The notes beneath the pieces were generated by a model. It was not told where the DNA came from, did not search any database, and was given only the letters and a program-made list of their open reading frames with translations. A stretch of DNA of 64,000 bases, from assembly GCF_000010165.1 (NCBI RefSeq), contig NC_012491.1:1358001-1422000 (forward strand), read 5' to 3'. A program made the translations under genes and the position numbers. How positions within the stretch are numbered: position 1 is the stretch's first letter; each line of letters begins with the position of its first letter. The DNA comes from Brevibacillus brevis NBRC 100599 (GTDB taxonomy: Bacteria > Bacillota > Bacilli > Brevibacillales > Brevibacillaceae). This document shows, in pieces, positions 35,963 to 44,903 of this stretch.

Positions 35963-37324
35963 ATGGCGAGATACGAGGAACTGCAACAGAAGATTCAACG
36001 AAAGACAGCGAGAGTGGGTGTCATTGGGCTTGGGTATGTAGGGCTGCCGCTTGCCGTAGAGACGATCAAGAGCGGTTATACCGTAATCGGAATCGATTTG
36101 CATGGTGGAAAAATCGAGAGCCTGAAAAGAGGAGAGTCTTACGTCCAGGATATCTCTAATGAAACCTTGCAGGAATGCCTCGCGACCAACCGCTTTTTTC
36201 CGACGACTGATTATAGCGTAATCGAAGAGCTGGATGCGATCAGCATTTGCGTTCCGACACCGCTCAGTCCCAATCAGGACCCGGACACCTCTTACATTAT
36301 AAACGTTGTCGAGCAAATCAAGCGATTCATGAAAAGAGGAATGCTCATTACACTGGAGAGCACAACCTATCCGGGAACAACGGAAGAGCTGATCCAGCGC
36401 GAATTTGAAAAGCTGGGCTATCGGGCTGGCATCGATTTTTTCCTCTGCTACTCGCCGGAGAGGGTCGATCCGGGCAATCGCAAATACAGTACGTACAATA
36501 CGCCAAAGGTGATCGGCGGGACGACAGAACGTTGCATGGAGTTAGGCACACTCTTGTATGGCAGTCTGGTCAAAACCGTCGTACCAGTCTCCTCGCCAAA
36601 GGTGGCGGAAATGTCCAAGCTTTTGGAAAACACCTTCCGTAGCGTCAATATTGCCTTCATGAATGAGATGGCGATGATGTGCGACAGAATGGGCATCAAT
36701 GTTTGGGAAGTAATCAAGGCCGCATCGACCAAGCCTTTCGGGTTCATGCCATTTTACCCGGGACCCGGAATCGGTGGGCATTGCATACCGCTCGATCCGA
36801 TGTATTTGTCGTGGAAGGCCAAGGGCTTTCGTTTTCACAGTCAATTTATTGAGATCGCCCAGTCGATTAACGACAACATGCCGGACTATGTGCGAAACAA
36901 GACAGCACAGGTACTCAATATTTACGCCAAAGCGATTAACAGCTCGCGCATCTTGATTCTTGGCATGGCCTACAAGCCGGAAGTCGATGACTTGCGGGAA
37001 TCACCTGGGCTGGAGATTTACGAGCTATTCACCAATAGCGGAGCGACGGTTGACTATTACGACCCGTATGCGCAGAGCTTTGTGAATAAAAAAGGGGAGA
37101 TCGTCCATTCCATTGCCAATGACTACGAGGCGTTCAAGACTTACGATTGCATGGTGCTCATTACGAATCACCAATGCTTTGCCTATCAGGAGCTGGCGGA
37201 TTTGGGAGTGGCTATTATCGATACACGAAATGCGTTTGAGGGCATCACGAATCCGAATGTGTATCGCATCGGAACCTCCGTGGCTATCAAGCAGGAGAAG
37301 GAAGTCGTCAGCTTGCTCGCATAA
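35963..37324 (+). CDS. Nucleotide-sugar 6-dehydrogenase, UDP-HexNAc dehydrogenase type
   Basis: 453 aa. NAD motif GVIGLGYVGLPLA (about 19-31), catalytic C274 in GIGGHCIPLDPMYLSWKAK, and a C-terminal UDP-binding domain (ILGMAYKPEVDDLRESPG). The HCIPLDP-x-Y-L-x-W form is typical of the WbpA/VipA group that oxidises UDP-GlcNAc to UDP-GlcNAc uronate; UDP-ManNAc or UDP-glucose dehydrogenases share the fold. It would supply an acidic HexNAc uronic acid for the polymer. 30 bp after the receiver gene. Confidence 0.85.
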   Translation: MARYEELQQKIQRKTARVGVIGLGYVGLPLAVETIKSGYTVIGIDLHGGKIESLKRGESYVQDISNETLQECLATNRFFPTTDYSVIEELDAISICVPTPLSPNQDPDTSYIINVVEQIKRFMKRGMLITLESTTYPGTTEELIQREFEKLGYRAGIDFFLCYSPERVDPGNRKYSTYNTPKVIGGTTERCMELGTLLYGSLVKTVVPVSSPKVAEMSKLLENTFRSVNIAFMNEMAMMCDRMGINVWEVIKAASTKPFGFMPFYPGPGIGGHCIPLDPMYLSWKAKGFRFHSQFIEIAQSINDNMPDYVRNKTAQVLNIYAKAINSSRILILGMAYKPEVDDLRESPGLEIYELFTNSGATVDYYDPYAQSFVNKKGEIVHSIANDYEAFKTYDCMVLITNHQCFAYQELADLGVAIIDTRNAFEGITNPNVYRIGTSVAIKQEKEVVSLLA

Positions 37325-37368
37325 TACAAAGTCGCAACATTATACGCAACAAGGGAGGAACCAAAGAC

Positions 37369-39201
37369 ATGTGCGGAATTATGGGATATATCGGGAACAG
37401 GGAAGCGCAGCCGATTCTTATCAATGGGCTGCGAAAGCTGGAATACAGAGGCTACGATTCCGCTGGCATTGCGATTTGTGACGGAGCAACGATCGGCATT
37501 CGCAAGGCAAAAGGCAGAATTGACGTACTGGAGAGCCAAACCCAAAAGTCCGGCTTGCAGGGCTCCATCGGCATTGGTCATACGCGCTGGGCGACACACG
37601 GACGACCATCTGACGAAAACTCTCATCCTCACTTTGATCAGTCTGGCAAGTTCTCGATCGTGCATAACGGCATTATCGAAAACTATCTGGATCTGAAGCA
37701 GGAGTTGATCGAAAAAGGCGTGACGTTTACTTCGGAGACGGACACGGAGGTCATCGTACATCTTTTGGCGCAGGAATACGATAACAACCTGGTTGCGGCA
37801 GTGCAGAAGGTCGCTGGCAAAATTCGCGGAGCCTTTGCCCTCGGTGTGATGACGGAGCATGAGCCTGACAAGCTGATTGCGGTTCGTATGGCGAGCCCGT
37901 TGATTATCGGGGTAGGGGAGAATGAGAATTTCATTGGCTCTGATATCCCGGCGATCCTGGAGCATACGCGTGATGTGTACGTTTTGGAAGACGGAGACCT
38001 GGCGATTCTGACCAAAGATTCCGTTCACGTCATGCGTCTGGATACCACGGAGCCAATCGAGCGAGAGCTGGTGCGGATTGAGTGGGACAAGGAACAAGCG
38101 GAAAAAGACGGCTTTGCGCATTATATGCAAAAGGAAATTTACGAGCAGCCGCGTGCCCTGCGCAATACAATGACAGGTCGAATCGATACTACCGAGCAAA
38201 AGGTTATTTTCCCTACTCTTCAGTTATCAGAAGCGAGTGCCAAGCGTGTGGAGAAAATCTACATTGTCGCATGCGGTACCGCTTATCATGCAGGCTTGAT
38301 CGGGAAGCATGTGATCGAGCGACTGGCACAAATTCCGGTAGAAGTAGATGTAGCGTCGGAGTTTCGTTACCGTCGCCCACTCTTTCAGCCCAATACGCTC
38401 ACGATTGCCGTCAGCCAATCAGGGGAGACAGCAGATACATTGGCAGCGATGCGTGAAGCCAAACGAAACGGCTCAGCAGTACTCGCGATTACCAATGTAG
38501 TCGGAAGCTCGATTGCCCGTGACGCCGATGACGTGATTACGACAAATGCAGGTCCGGAAATCGCGGTTGCTTCGACGAAGGCATATACGTCGCAGCTGAT
38601 TGCGTTTTACTTGCTTGGCATTTATTTGGCGCAAGCGAAGGGTACACTGGATGCTGACACCCGTGCCTCACTGCTTCAACAACTGACCGCGCTCCCGGAT
38701 CAAGTCGATCATATTCTCCAACATGCGGATGAGATACGTCATTTCGCTGAATCGATCAAGGACGAGCAGCATCTGTTTTTCATTGGACGAGGACTCGACC
38801 ATGCCGTATCGATGGAAGGCTCGCTCAAGCTGAAGGAAATCTCGTACATTCATTCGGAGGCGTATGCGGCAGGAGAGCTGAAGCACGGCACGCTGGCGCT
38901 GATCGAAGAGGGAACGAGAGTCATCGCCTTGGCTACACAGGATGAGCTGCATGAGAAAATGATCAGTAATATTACAGAAGTAAAAGCCCGAGGAGCAAAG
39001 GTTCTCGGTATTACCTTAGATGGACATGTAGAGCTGCATCGCTCGGTTGATGATGTATGCCTGATTCCGCAGACAGATGCCTTGTTTACATCGGTGTTAG
39101 GCGTGATCCCCCTCCAGCTCATTTCCTATTACACTTCTGTTGCGCTCGGCAATGACGTAGATCGTCCACGAAATTTGGCCAAAAGTGTAACAGTTGAGTA
39201 A
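37369..39201 (+). CDS. glmS: Glutamine-fructose-6-phosphate aminotransferase
   Basis: 610 aa, full length. Cys2 nucleophile after Met removal (MCGIMGYIG), glutaminase domain to about 240, then two SIS isomerase domains and the C-terminal end RNLAKSVTVE. Makes glucosamine-6-phosphate, the entry to UDP-GlcNAc. Only 44 bp separate it from the dehydrogenase, with no room for the glmS ribozyme that controls the housekeeping Bacillus gene, so this is probably a second copy dedicated to the polymer. Standard AGGGAGG ribosome site. Confidence 0.95.
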   Translation: MCGIMGYIGNREAQPILINGLRKLEYRGYDSAGIAICDGATIGIRKAKGRIDVLESQTQKSGLQGSIGIGHTRWATHGRPSDENSHPHFDQSGKFSIVHNGIIENYLDLKQELIEKGVTFTSETDTEVIVHLLAQEYDNNLVAAVQKVAGKIRGAFALGVMTEHEPDKLIAVRMASPLIIGVGENENFIGSDIPAILEHTRDVYVLEDGDLAILTKDSVHVMRLDTTEPIERELVRIEWDKEQAEKDGFAHYMQKEIYEQPRALRNTMTGRIDTTEQKVIFPTLQLSEASAKRVEKIYIVACGTAYHAGLIGKHVIERLAQIPVEVDVASEFRYRRPLFQPNTLTIAVSQSGETADTLAAMREAKRNGSAVLAITNVVGSSIARDADDVITTNAGPEIAVASTKAYTSQLIAFYLLGIYLAQAKGTLDADTRASLLQQLTALPDQVDHILQHADEIRHFAESIKDEQHLFFIGRGLDHAVSMEGSLKLKEISYIHSEAYAAGELKHGTLALIEEGTRVIALATQDELHEKMISNITEVKARGAKVLGITLDGHVELHRSVDDVCLIPQTDALFTSVLGVIPLQLISYYTSVALGNDVDRPRNLAKSVTVE

Positions 39202-39256
39202 ACACAAACGTCTGTCGTAAGAAAGGTAGAGACATTCAAATAAGGGGGAAAGATGA

Positions 39257-39463
39257 ATGAACACCTCGAAGCGGACGTTGAATCAGGAGAAATTACTGGA
39301 GATTATGCTTCAGGCCTATCAGCTGGGCGTGCAGAGGAAAGACATTAATTTGAGCATGATGATTGACACACTGACCTATGAATTGAAACCATACTTCGAT
39401 CAGCAAATCCAACAAGGTCAGCTTGCAAAAGGGGAGCTGACCAAGACGGAGGCGATAGGATGA
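39257..39463 (+). CDS. Small cytosolic protein of the exopolysaccharide cluster, unknown
   Basis: 68 aa, helical, highly polar, with a Gln/Lys-rich C-terminal half. No family recognised. RBS AAGGGGG before the ATG, and a 4-bp ATGA overlap with the uridyltransferase gene, so it is translated and coupled. May be a regulatory or assembly peptide for its neighbours. Confidence 0.65.
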   Translation: MNTSKRTLNQEKLLEIMLQAYQLGVQRKDINLSMMIDTLTYELKPYFDQQIQQGQLAKGELTKTEAIG

Positions 39464-40482
39464 ACATACATGCAGTAGTACTCGCAGCAGGAAAAGGAAC
39501 CAGAATGAAATCTTCGCTCTACAAGGTCATGCATCCAATCTGCGGGAAGCCGATGATTGAGCATGTCGTAGAAACATTGGAACCATTATCACTTCGGCAC
39601 TTAGTCGTCGTTGTCGGTCACGGAGCCGAAGTGGTCAAAGAACAGCTGAAAAACCGTGTTCAGTATGCGTATCAACCGGAACAGCTAGGAACTGCTCATG
39701 CAGTTTGGATGAGCCATGAAATTCTCGGGGCGCAGGATGGCATAACGATTGTCATGAATGGCGATACACCGCTCGTACAAGAACAGACGCTGCGAAGCTT
39801 GCTCGAGTATCATCAGCTCAAACAAGCAGCAGCCACGGTTTTGACATCCATTGTGGACGAGCCTACAGGCTATGGCAGGATCATTCGCGACGAGAACGGC
39901 GATGTCCGGAAAATTATCGAGGAAAAAGACGCGACCTTGGGCCAAAAAAAGGTGAACGAGATCAGCACCGGAATCTTTTGCTTTGACAATCAAAAGCTGT
40001 TCTCGATGCTGCCGATGGTCTCAAACGAAAACGCGCAAGGGGAGTTTTACTTGCCGGACGTTCTGGGGCTATTGCAAGAGCAAGGTCATTTGGTAGCGGC
40101 GTTTGCAACGGATGATCCCGAAGAAGGCAATGGCGTCAATGATCGTGTGCAGCTTGCAGATTTGGAACAGCTAATGCGCAAGCGAATCAATGATTTCCAT
40201 ATGCGAAACGGAGTGACGATGATAGACCCGAGCTCGACGTACATCGATTCGGACGTAATGATCGGGCGTGATACGGTGCTCTATCCGGGAACCTGCCTTT
40301 TTGGCGACACACAGATCGGTGAAGGCTGCCAGATCGGGCCGAACGCGTTGGTCAAAAACAAGAGCATCGAGGATTACACGAGAATTCCGCCGTTTTCAGC
40401 GGTTGACGGTAGTACGTTTGGTGAGCGGGCTTTTGCTGGAGTGGGAGCGACGACACAGCAGTACGGTATCGACCAGCGCTGA
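39460..40482 (+). CDS. UDP-N-acetylglucosamine pyrophosphorylase, GlmU-like without full acetyltransferase
   Basis: 340 aa against about 455 in bifunctional GlmU. The N-terminal Rossmann domain has the nucleotidyltransferase signature LAAGKGTRMKSSLYKVMHP and the GTAHAVW motif, so UTP plus GlcNAc-1-phosphate gives UDP-GlcNAc. The C-terminal left-handed beta-helix is cut to a few hexapeptide turns and ends before the GlmU acetyl-CoA site, so GlcN-1-P acetylation must come from elsewhere. Supplies the sugar donor beside the dedicated GlmS; its stop shares one base with the next start. Confidence 0.85.
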   Translation: MNIHAVVLAAGKGTRMKSSLYKVMHPICGKPMIEHVVETLEPLSLRHLVVVVGHGAEVVKEQLKNRVQYAYQPEQLGTAHAVWMSHEILGAQDGITIVMNGDTPLVQEQTLRSLLEYHQLKQAAATVLTSIVDEPTGYGRIIRDENGDVRKIIEEKDATLGQKKVNEISTGIFCFDNQKLFSMLPMVSNENAQGEFYLPDVLGLLQEQGHLVAAFATDDPEEGNGVNDRVQLADLEQLMRKRINDFHMRNGVTMIDPSSTYIDSDVMIGRDTVLYPGTCLFGDTQIGEGCQIGPNALVKNKSIEDYTRIPPFSAVDGSTFGERAFAGVGATTQQYGIDQR

Positions 40483-41396
40483 TGCAGGTACTTCGCCGAT
40501 ATAGCTGGCTTTGGATAGCATTGCTTCTTGTGACAGTGACTTCGATCATCATGCTGTCGTTGGCAAGCACCCGCTCCGCCCTGACAAAAGCAACCTGGAT
40601 ATGGGATGCCAAGCAAATGAAGACCCAAACCGATGAAATGATCGAGTTTGCCGAGAAAAATGACATCAACCTGATCTATCTTCACGTTGAACCAGCAGCA
40701 GTTGCGCCAGAGACGTATCGTACCTTCATTGAAAAAGCCAACCAAGCAGGCATCAAGGTAGAGGCGCTTGGCGGTGACCCAAATTGGGCGTTAACAGCAA
40801 ATCGACAGAGTATCGACGATCTCATCTCCTGGGTGAAGGCGTTCAATCGAAGTGCCAAGCCAGATGAACAATTTTCGGGGATTCACGTCGATATCGAGCC
40901 GTATTTGTTGCCTGCATGGAAGGAAGACCAGGCAGAAATCGTCCGGCAATGGCTGAAGAATGTCAGTTATTTGGCAGCAGAGACGAAGAAGGATACGGAT
41001 CTTGCTGTCGGTGCCGACTTGCCTTTTTGGATCGACTCCGTAAACGTTCCTGGCAGTGATGAAAAAGTGAGCAACTGGATGGTGCAGCGACTCGACAGTA
41101 TTACATTAATGGCCTACCGCAATCAAGCCCTTGGGCAAAACGGGATCGTCGAAATCGTAGAAAAGATCGTCGATGATGCCAATGTACGCAAAAAAGGGTC
41201 GGTCATTGTTGGCGTCAACATCATGGAAACGATGGAAGGCGCTCATGTGAGCTTTTATGAAGAAGGCACAAAAGAGATGAATAACCAGTTGGCCATTTTA
41301 CAGGAGGAGCTGTCAAACAATCCGGCGTTTGCGGGAAGTGCGATCCATGATTACGAGAGCTGGAAGCACGCAAGTCAACGAGAGGAGCAACTTTGA
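40482..41396 (+). CDS. Membrane-anchored single DIEPY-barrel protein
   Basis: 304 aa. Signal anchor at about 8-28, then one beta/alpha barrel domain starting TKATWIWDAKQM. The centre has GIHVDIEPYLLPAW (D137, E139), a pair of acids at the end of a strand as in glycoside hydrolases (GH18-like placement). Also LITLMAYRNQALG near strand 6 and a final SAIHDYESWK. It faces the outside. Probably acts on the exopolysaccharide as a hydrolase, epimerase-like or binding protein. No named family recognised; two more copies lie in the next gene. Starts on the last base of the previous gene. Confidence 0.65.
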   Translation: MQVLRRYSWLWIALLLVTVTSIIMLSLASTRSALTKATWIWDAKQMKTQTDEMIEFAEKNDINLIYLHVEPAAVAPETYRTFIEKANQAGIKVEALGGDPNWALTANRQSIDDLISWVKAFNRSAKPDEQFSGIHVDIEPYLLPAWKEDQAEIVRQWLKNVSYLAAETKKDTDLAVGADLPFWIDSVNVPGSDEKVSNWMVQRLDSITLMAYRNQALGQNGIVEIVEKIVDDANVRKKGSVIVGVNIMETMEGAHVSFYEEGTKEMNNQLAILQEELSNNPAFAGSAIHDYESWKHASQREEQL

Positions 41397-41399
41397 CGA

Positions 41400-43079
41400 A
41401 TGAAAGCTGCGCGCATCTATTTGAGTGTTCTCTGCCTGACGGTCGGCTTTCTGTTCGGCTTTTCCCCCGCGGAGAAGAAGAGTAAAGCAACGTGGATCTG
41501 GCAATCCGAAATGATCGGGAGAGAGAAACAAGAGATTCTCGATTTCTGCAAAAGGAACGATATTAATCTCGTCTACTTGCGAATCGAAATGAACAAGCCC
41601 TATGAATACTACCGCGATTTTATCCGCGAAGCGACAGAGATGGGAATCGAGGTACATGCGGTTGCTGGTCATCCCGCATGGGCACTCAAAAGCAATGAAA
41701 AGCGGATGATGAACATCGTCCACTGGGTAAAAAGCTACAATCATGAAGCCCAGAAGAATGAGCGAATTCGCGGGATTCAGCTAGACATCGAGCCGTATCT
41801 CCTGCCGTTTTGGGAGAACGATCAGAAGCGGATTATTCGGGAATGGCAAGCCAATGTGCAGGCGTTCACAGAAGAGGTGTCAGAAGATGAGGAATTGGTT
41901 TCCAGTGCAGCCATTCCATTTTGGCTGGACGATATTCCTGTTCCGGGACAAGAAGACATGTCTCTGTCGAAATGGATGATAGGTCAGTTTGATACGGTAT
42001 GTATCATGGCGTATCGTGACACACTGTCAGGTCAAAACGGCATCCTGAATTTGATTGATCAGGAAATGAAGGAAGCGGATGAATTAGAGAAGCGTGTCTT
42101 GGTTGCTGTGAATATGAAGCCGCTTGATGAAGACCACGCTTCTTTTGCAGAGGAAGGTCCGGCTCTCATGCAACAGCAATTAGAGCAATTACCTGCCCTT
42201 TTGGCACAGCATCCGTCCTTCTCTGGCGTCGCGATCCACGATTATCGCTACTGGAAGGAGGCGGCTCCATTGCCCCCGGCAACGAAGCAACGCTACAAAG
42301 GCACCTACATATGGCGTGCAGAATTGATTGACACGGAAAAGGAGGAAATTCTCTCCTTTGCAGAACAAAACGGGCTGAATCTCCTCTATGTGCGTCTAGA
42401 TTTGGAGCAGCCGATTTCCTATTATCGCGATTTCGTGAAAGAGGCTCGTGAAGCGGGTATCGAGGTTCATGCGATGGGGGGCCATCCGATTTGGGCTCTG
42501 TCTGAAAGTAGGAGCAAGATCATGAAGCTCGTGAATTGGGTGAAAGCCTACAATGAGGCTGTCTCGACAGAAGAGCAGTTTCACGGCATTCACTTAGACA
42601 TTGAGCCGTATGTCCTTCCTGTCTGGCGTGAGGATAAAGAGGCAGTTTTACGCCAATGGATGGGTAACATCGAAGCATTTGTCGAAGAGACCAAGAAAGA
42701 AACATCCTTGGAAGTAAGCGTCGATCTCGCCGCATGGCTGGACAAGACACCAACTCCGGGTCAGCCGGAATTGCCGTTTTCGCATTGGATGATCAAACAG
42801 CTTGATCATACGACCTTGATGGCCTTTCGCGATCGCGCTCCTGGCATCATCGGCTTGGTTGAAAATCAGATGAAGTACGCAGAGAGCCTCCAGAAAAAGC
42901 TGGTCGTCGCCGTGGAAACGAAAGAGAGTCACGAAGGGAACGGGATTACCTTTCACGAGGAAGGCATGGGCGAAATGGACCGGCAGCTGGATCTGGTGAC
43001 AAAAGTGTTGGATCGATACTCCTCTTATTGGGGGCTCGCTATTCATGCCTATGACTACTGGAAAAACGGGAAAGAGTAA
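41400..43079 (+). CDS. Secreted tandem DIEPY-barrel protein (two copies)
   Basis: 559 aa. Signal peptide about 1-24, then two barrel domains of about 270 aa each (about 28-295 and 298-555). Each starts K-x-T-x-I-W and has the acid pair: QLDIEPYLLPFW (129-133) and HLDIEPYVLPVW (400-404). Each ends AIHDY or AIHAYDYW. The domains are clearly homologous to each other and to the preceding 304-aa protein, so the cluster holds three copies. A two-site processive or cross-linking enzyme for the polymer is one reading. Unknown family; 3 bp after the previous gene. Confidence 0.65.
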   Translation: MKAARIYLSVLCLTVGFLFGFSPAEKKSKATWIWQSEMIGREKQEILDFCKRNDINLVYLRIEMNKPYEYYRDFIREATEMGIEVHAVAGHPAWALKSNEKRMMNIVHWVKSYNHEAQKNERIRGIQLDIEPYLLPFWENDQKRIIREWQANVQAFTEEVSEDEELVSSAAIPFWLDDIPVPGQEDMSLSKWMIGQFDTVCIMAYRDTLSGQNGILNLIDQEMKEADELEKRVLVAVNMKPLDEDHASFAEEGPALMQQQLEQLPALLAQHPSFSGVAIHDYRYWKEAAPLPPATKQRYKGTYIWRAELIDTEKEEILSFAEQNGLNLLYVRLDLEQPISYYRDFVKEAREAGIEVHAMGGHPIWALSESRSKIMKLVNWVKAYNEAVSTEEQFHGIHLDIEPYVLPVWREDKEAVLRQWMGNIEAFVEETKKETSLEVSVDLAAWLDKTPTPGQPELPFSHWMIKQLDHTTLMAFRDRAPGIIGLVENQMKYAESLQKKLVVAVETKESHEGNGITFHEEGMGEMDRQLDLVTKVLDRYSSYWGLAIHAYDYWKNGKE

Positions 43080-43137
43080 GCTGCCATCATTGTTGTACAA
43101 TAGAAGAAAACGAGCGTCGGAAAGAGGAGAACAAGCC

Positions 43138-43644
43138 ATGCGAGATGTGCAAAACCGACATCGAAATCTTCCGCCGCGTACACCAGAGATGTTGTACAAC
43201 GTGGTGCGCAAGTTTTACCGTGGAGCAGTCAGTCATTTTGATCTGATTCAGGAGAAAAAGCAGGAAGCACGTGCAGCCTTGGAAACGGGTGACCATGACA
43301 GAATCCGTGCAGCTGTACACACGTTATTTTTGGAGTTCCATTTTTATGTGACCTGCTGGCTCCAGATTGAGCTTGCCCTGTATCGGCTGTCGCGTCAGGA
43401 TGAACGGCTTGCACAAGTGATGGAAAACTATCGACCATCGTTGGAAAAGCATGTAGCGGTACGGCAACTGCTGGATCAGACGGAGGCGTGTGTGGAGGCA
43501 CAGTTTCAACCAACCGGGGATGGATGGTCCTGCGTGCAGAAGGATGCCTACGTGTTTGGCAGCATCATTTTTACAGTGGATGAACAGAGTTTGCAAGATT
43601 TGCACGCCGTGTATCAGGCGATTTGGGAAAAGGTAGACCGCTGA
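43138..43644 (+). CDS. Conserved helical protein of unknown function
   Basis: 168 aa from ATG 43138 after AAAGAGGAG; a longer frame runs back into the preceding gene and was rejected. Helical, with no signal peptide or membrane segment. Motif HTLFLEFHFYVTCWLQIELAL in the middle. I recognise no family. Last gene before the terminator and co-directional with the exopolysaccharide genes, but 58 bp apart, so membership of the operon is uncertain. Confidence 0.55.
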   Translation: MRDVQNRHRNLPPRTPEMLYNVVRKFYRGAVSHFDLIQEKKQEARAALETGDHDRIRAAVHTLFLEFHFYVTCWLQIELALYRLSRQDERLAQVMENYRPSLEKHVAVRQLLDQTEACVEAQFQPTGDGWSCVQKDAYVFGSIIFTVDEQSLQDLHAVYQAIWEKVDR

Positions 43645-43660
43645 ACCATCTCCCATAATA

Positions 43661-43699
43661 AAAAGCGTGACCGTCGCGATGGATGGTCACGCTTTTCTC
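43661..43699. terminator. Bidirectional terminator
   Basis: 12-bp perfect stem AAAAGCGTGACC (43661-43672) with GGTCACGCTTTT (43685-43696). A/T-rich arms on both sides let it stop the exopolysaccharide operon and the convergent coat-like gene. Confidence 0.85.
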
Positions 43700-43701
43700 G
43701 T

Positions 43702-44568
43702 TTAGAATGTGCCAGGGAAAATGGAGCCTGTGTGAGGAGCCATTTGGCCTGGGGTGTTCAATTGTTGAACCTCTTGCGTATTCGTGCCTGCAAAGCCAGG
43801 AGAGAAAATTGCTTGTGCTCCTGCGCCAGCCTGATTGCTGTACCCCTGATTGGCATATGCCTGTGGTTGCAGCTGAGATTGTTGCAGCTGAGATTGTTGT
43901 AACTGAGATTGTTGTAACTGAGATTGCTGCAGCTGACCTTGCTGCCCATACATGCCATAGCCAGTGTTATTCAACTGGCGAACTTCCTGGACATTGGTAT
44001 TGGCAAAGCCAGGCGAAAAAATACTGCCAGTCATCGCTGGCGGATAGGCTGCTTGATTCGTATAGCCAGCTTGTCCACCGTAGCCGCTATAGCCAACCTG
44101 ATTGCGGGCTTGAACGTCTTGAACATTCGTGCCGGCAAAGCCTGGAGAGAAAATGGAGCCTTGTCCAACCGATTGCTGATAAGAAGGCTGTGCTTGTATG
44201 TAGCCAGCTTGCTGGCCTTGTGCATAGCCAGTGGATTGGTTTTGCAACGAGTGAAGTGCTGGATTTTGAGCATAGCCGAAATGCTGTTGCTGTTGTTGTT
44301 GTGGATAGCCAGTGTTATTTAGTTGTCTCACTTCTTGGACATTCGTATTTGCAAAACCTGGGGAGAAAATCGCTTGTGCCCCACCGGAGGACATCCCCAA
44401 TGAAGGAGTTCCGATGGATTGGGCATGACCGCCGTGGTTCCAATGTTGTACTTCTTGTACGTTTGTTCCGGCGAATCCTTGTTGGAACATAGCACCTGCA
44501 GGGCTCATTGCTCCAAAAAATTGCGGTTGTTGCTGGGAGTGCATCATATTGTTAAGTATATGGGTCAT
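43702..44568 (-). CDS. Repeat-rich coat-like protein with FSPGFAGTN repeats
   Basis: 288 aa from ATG 44568, because GGAGGTGG lies 8 bp upstream; an earlier in-frame ATG sits before it. Five copies of a 16-18 residue block of the form (I)FSPGFAGTNVQEVQQLN, at about 28-44, 67-84, 138-154, 182-200 and 253-271, with Gln/Gly/Tyr-rich linkers. About 211-235 is a QLQQS tandem run. No Cys, no membrane segment. Gln, Asn and Tyr richness suits a spore-coat or surface protein. It lies next to four ATP-grasp coat proteins on the same strand, with a terminator between. Function unknown. Confidence 0.75.
   Translation of the reverse strand: MTHILNNMMHSQQQPQFFGAMSPAGAMFQQGFAGTNVQEVQHWNHGGHAQSIGTPSLGMSSGGAQAIFSPGFANTNVQEVRQLNNTGYPQQQQQQHFGYAQNPALHSLQNQSTGYAQGQQAGYIQAQPSYQQSVGQGSIFSPGFAGTNVQDVQARNQVGYSGYGGQAGYTNQAAYPPAMTGSIFSPGFANTNVQEVRQLNNTGYGMYGQQGQLQQSQLQQSQLQQSQLQQSQLQPQAYANQGYSNQAGAGAQAIFSPGFAGTNTQEVQQLNTPGQMAPHTGSIFPGTF
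43867..43931. repeat. 15-bp coding tandem repeat
   Basis: About four and a half copies of GAGATTGTTGYARCT, with period 15 bp, encoding the QLQQS run of the coat-like protein in reverse. Copy number could vary between strains by slippage. Confidence 0.9.
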
Positions 44569-44628
44569 GGTTAAGACCACCTCCATGGAGTATTTTTTCC
44601 AAGGTTGATCAAGTCATGCATTCGAAAC

Positions 44629-44661
44629 GAAAAAAACATGCCGCAGTCTAGACGGCATGTT
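44629..44661 (-). terminator. Terminator downstream of the ATP-grasp operon
   Basis: 9-bp perfect stem AACATGCCG (44635-44643) with CGGCATGTT (44653-44661). On the minus strand the stem is followed by a T-rich run, so it ends the YheC/YheD transcript and separates it from the coat-like gene. Confidence 0.8.
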
Positions 44662-44903
44662 CCTTTAGATCAAAATGTGAGACTTGCCTCATTGTTCAGT
44701 GCTACCCGCACGTGCAGCCAGCATGCCAATTCACTTATTGCGGTAGCGTTTATCTACAACCAGGAAGGATTGACCCATTATGAGCCAACAGCCTGGGGGT
44801 CAATCGCGTCAGCCAGTCGTCGTTGGGTGACGCGCCGTTCCCCTTCCTGACGGGCAAATCGCACCAAGGTCGTCTGTGAATCAGCTAGTGCTGTTCGACT
44901 CCC
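44662..44903. other. Region between the ATP-grasp operon and its terminator
   Basis: About 240 bp. Read on the minus strand after the TAA of the last ATP-grasp gene, the same frame stays open for about 40 codons (for example TLVRFARQEGERRV) to 44780. On the plus strand a 16-codon frame follows AGGAAGG at 44780. Neither is convincing as a gene. Confidence 0.35.

Noticed and set aside
37325..37368. glmS ribozyme upstream of glmS.
   Set aside because: The 44-bp gap is far too short for the ribozyme and holds only a ribosome site.
37186..38199. 337-aa minus-strand frame opposite glmS.
   Set aside because: Antisense shadow of a firmly identified gene.
43683..44492. 269-aa plus-strand frame opposite the coat-like gene.
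   Set aside because: Mirror of the repeats; the minus-strand frame has the ribosome site and the consistent protein repeats.
44605..44850. Plus-strand small frames upstream of the ATP-grasp operon end, including a 16-codon frame at 44780.
   Set aside because: The short frame has a plausible ribosome site but no family or conservation evidence; noted only in the intergenic entry.
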